From assembly GCA_036365455.1 (NCBI GenBank), contig JAWQUS010000002.1, forward strand, positions 6,076,001 through 6,140,000: a stretch of DNA of 64,000 nucleotides. The letters run 5' to 3'. Below are positions 61,425 through 64,000 of the stretch, in pieces. Both the position numbers and the translations under genes were made by a program. The notes under the pieces are model-generated. The model did not search any database. It was not told the DNA's origin and saw only the letters and a list, made by a program, of their open reading frames with translations. The stretch comes from Macrosoma leucophasiata. Its lineage: Eukaryota; Arthropoda; Insecta; Lepidoptera; Hedylidae. Every line of letters begins with the position of its first letter. Position 1 is the stretch's first letter.

Positions 61425-64000
61425 CCATCGTGACGGAACCGTGAAAAGATTTTTAATTTTGAATTCAGAAAACTTCACTTACTATACAACATGTTAATTT
61501 GCATGTTGTGATGGCAGCGCTATTGTAGCAAATACTACAAACTTTATTTGCAGCGTTCGCTGTACACTTTCCATTTACCCGACGCCCAGCGTCCCGACGC
61601 CGATGGCAGCGCTATTGTAGCAAATACGTAGCAAGTGTGATCTGGATATCCACCATGACTCTCTAACTACATTTAAAAATAAACTGCAGTCATCTTATCA
61701 CTGTAAAAATCCATCCCATTCAAATTAAAATAATATAAGTATTAAAATATAATTAGTTAAGTTTATAACACATTTAGATGTTTACATCAATAAATGTTGT
61801 GTTCACCTGTAATTGGGTTGCATGCTAGATATGTCACATCAATTGTTAACTATTATTTTTTCTATTCAATGTGAACATGTAACCTGTTGGTGTACCTAAT
61901 AAACAAATAAATAAATGTATTTATTTATTGTCTAACTAAAAAAAAAGTATGTAACTTCTGGGTTGATATTTAACTATTTTTATCAAAGCTTAAAGCAACA
62001 ATTCTCCATTATTTTACATTAAGCAATCCACCATCTGCCTGGTAATATGATCATACTCAATGCATATGACGAATGACTGAAAATATTAAGTACCTGTGGG
62101 AAAACAGGGAAAATTCCAATTAAGCGTGGAATATAATTTGTTATACCAAGCATCGGGTCGCTCAGATAGTTCATTAACACCCAATATTGATCCCTACGTG
62201 TGACAGCGTCAGCAAAAACGTTTACTATGAGTATAATATGATTTTCAAATGTACGCACAGAGCTATTATATTTATTAGCGAGTAATAAATAGTATTGTAA
62301 GCATATTGCTTAATACCTTCATATTTTATTTTTTTATGTAATGAAGATGGCAAACAAGCATGCAGTTCACATTGATGTTAAGTGATAATTGCAGCCTATA
62401 GACACTAACACAAGGACCAGAGTCTAAATGCAGATGCGTTGCCACCCCTGACATCTTAGTTGTTATATATTTGTGATAGTTTACCATCTAACCGGCACAC
62501 GACAGTGCTGAACATTTTTGGCGGCAGATAGATTAGGTAAAACGGTGGAGCCTACGTCCTTGAGCTGCATGGAACAAAAACAGTATGAAACTGCGTACGA
62601 GAAACAGTGACAAGCCACGCGACGCGCGCATCTGCTATGTACGCGCACATTGTTTTGTCGTGTGTATGTGAAAAAAACTCATCAAATAAATCATCTCTCT
62701 TAGTTATTTTTAATATTTTTAAAAATTTTGATTTATTTTCTGACAAGCTTTAAGCAATGGATTGTGAAAGTGATTCATTAGAAGTTGAAGAGGAACTTCA
62801 TTCCAATCGGGTGTCACACATGTGCCACCTCAGACAGTTTAATTCTAAGTATGTATATAATGTGGTCATCATCATCTAACTGATAGACATCTAGTACTGG
62901 ACAAAATATTCCTCAAAGACAACAGTGTTGGTTACATTAGGGGAGAATATACCATATTTACTACTTTCCAATTGGAATGCTTTGACTGCCATAGTTCAGT
63001 TAACTGACAGCACAAGCGGAAGAATTCTCTCCCACTAGAGGGCGATAGGAGTCGTCCAATGCCTTCAATTTATTACTTCGAGTATATAAAGTAGTTAACA
63101 AAAATATATATATTTTTTTTTTGCTGACTTTACTGTACGTAGGTGCGACAAAATGAAATTGTATCCGAAGGCCGATCTTAATTGAACTTATCTGGATGGT
63201 CGTATCCGCGAGCTCACTCCACGTACTATGGGTTTTTGGTTTACTACCAATTGAGTCTTGCAGCGAAATTAAACTCTGCAATAGATAAAAAAATACGCTG
63301 TGAGTGTACTCACAGCCCCACACTAGGTATAAACACATACACAAACACTCAGACCCGAAACAAATATCTGTAGGCCACAGAAATATTGGTCCCGGTACGT
63401 GGATCAAAACCGTGAGCCTCGGTTAAAACGGTCGTCTCACGTCGCTGGACCAAATGGCTTGTTAAAAGTTTTTTTTTTTAGTTTATGGCATCGCTATTAC
63501 GCTTATTGCCAGTGTCAAGTAAAACGATATTTCGTATTCGTATTTATTTAAGCAGCGTAAAAGTTAGTATAATATATAGTCAGTCGATTATTTATTAGGT
63601 ATGCCAGTCAAGTTACTTACAGTCAGTTAAATAGTTGAGGTAAGTAAGAACTTACAAGCATTCAAAAGCATTCCTCCTCACTCCAGCGCAGTTAACGGAC
63701 ATGACTACATTCCAATTTAATCATAAGTGTAGTATTGTTTTTCCGTGACCTTTAAAAAGTCTAATATCAGGGACCGTTGCCAACCTCCCAACGTGTCCTC
63801 GTGTCGATAAACGTCGATAACAATGAGCCTTTCTAACAATAATTTATTTTGTAAAAGTAGAACTGATCCCAGTATTAAGGTACTAAAAAACATTAAACAC
63901 CTCTCAACCAGTTTCAATTAGAGCTACCAAAAATACGAAAAGCTCTCGCAAAGCATCAATCACTTAGTTTTTATTGAAACCCACGCAAAAAAAACCTGTT
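61279..64000 (-). repeat. Right arm of 2.7-kb inverted repeat (S')
   Basis: Reverse complement of 57229-59950 running off the window end. It carries mirrored copies of the seed repeat (61510-61627), SINE family 1 (62328-62566), the LINE tail (62866-62919), SINE family 3 (63294-63459) and the dispersed repeat end (63474-63561). Confidence 0.95.

Noticed and set aside
57229..64000. Simple missed-adapter or chimeric-read palindrome
   Set aside because: Not fully excluded, but a simple read-through artefact would mirror around one point. Here the arms are separated by about 1.3 kb that mirrors a different region with another centre, and arms differ by a few bases.

Overview
The window looks like repeat-dense intergenic or intronic DNA from a moth or butterfly (Lepidoptera). 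The base composition is strongly AT-rich by eye. It holds several tRNA- and 5S-derived SINE families, RTE-like and CR1/Jockey-like LINE tails, Helitron-like ends (TC...CTAG followed by T) and mariner copies, all of the kinds common in lepidopteran genomes. No complete protein-coding host gene is visible. The only confident functional gene is a tRNA-Leu (anticodon AAG) at 18983-19063. Three short exon-like segments (29652-29740 minus, 32093-32231 plus, and a weak one near 54.7 kb minus) could belong to host genes with large introns.

Layout. 0-24 kb: mostly SINE family 1 (head GGTGGTAGAGC) and SINE family 2 (tRNA head), a SINE sitting in the loop of a perfect 62-bp hairpin (1900-2351), several TIR elements, a cluster of short near-perfect hairpins (10.07-11.05 kb), a truncated mariner (13.7-14.8 kb), the tRNA-Leu, LINE fragments and a full-length 5S-rRNA-derived SINE (23365-23758, 11-bp TSD). 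24-48 kb: a 550-bp tandem repeat, a LINE C-terminus (27.2-27.9 kb), nested inverted-repeat insertions (30.1-31.1 kb), candidate exons, an RTE-like LINE C-terminus (35.0-35.4 kb), a TTAA-flanked MITE (40785-40930), a Helitron-like element carrying a SINE (42268-43238) and a mariner cleanly nested in a SINE (45008-46018). 48-52 kb: a dimeric 99-bp satellite followed by an 0.8-kb inverted repeat.

53-64 kb is the most unusual part. A CpG-dense 15-bp minisatellite (GGGACGCTGGGCGTC, each unit containing the near-palindrome GCGTC-GG-GACGC) occurs in five main blocks in alternating orientation. They are arranged as X - S - inverted X - inverted S, where X is two opposed minisatellite blocks around a transposon remnant and S is about 3 kb of other DNA. 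The inverted S arms (57229-59950 and 61279-64000) are almost identical. Inverted arms built of short tandem repeats around a loop recall the Foldback (FB) elements of Drosophila. Long open frames here are by-products of a 15-bp unit with no stop in any of six frames.

The sequences do not form a pathway. The relationships are parasitic: three SINE families appear to share 3' tails with three LINE types in the same window, elements are nested in one another, and inverted duplications recur from 15 bp to 2.7 kb. Element boundaries are approximate unless a TSD or TIR is quoted.
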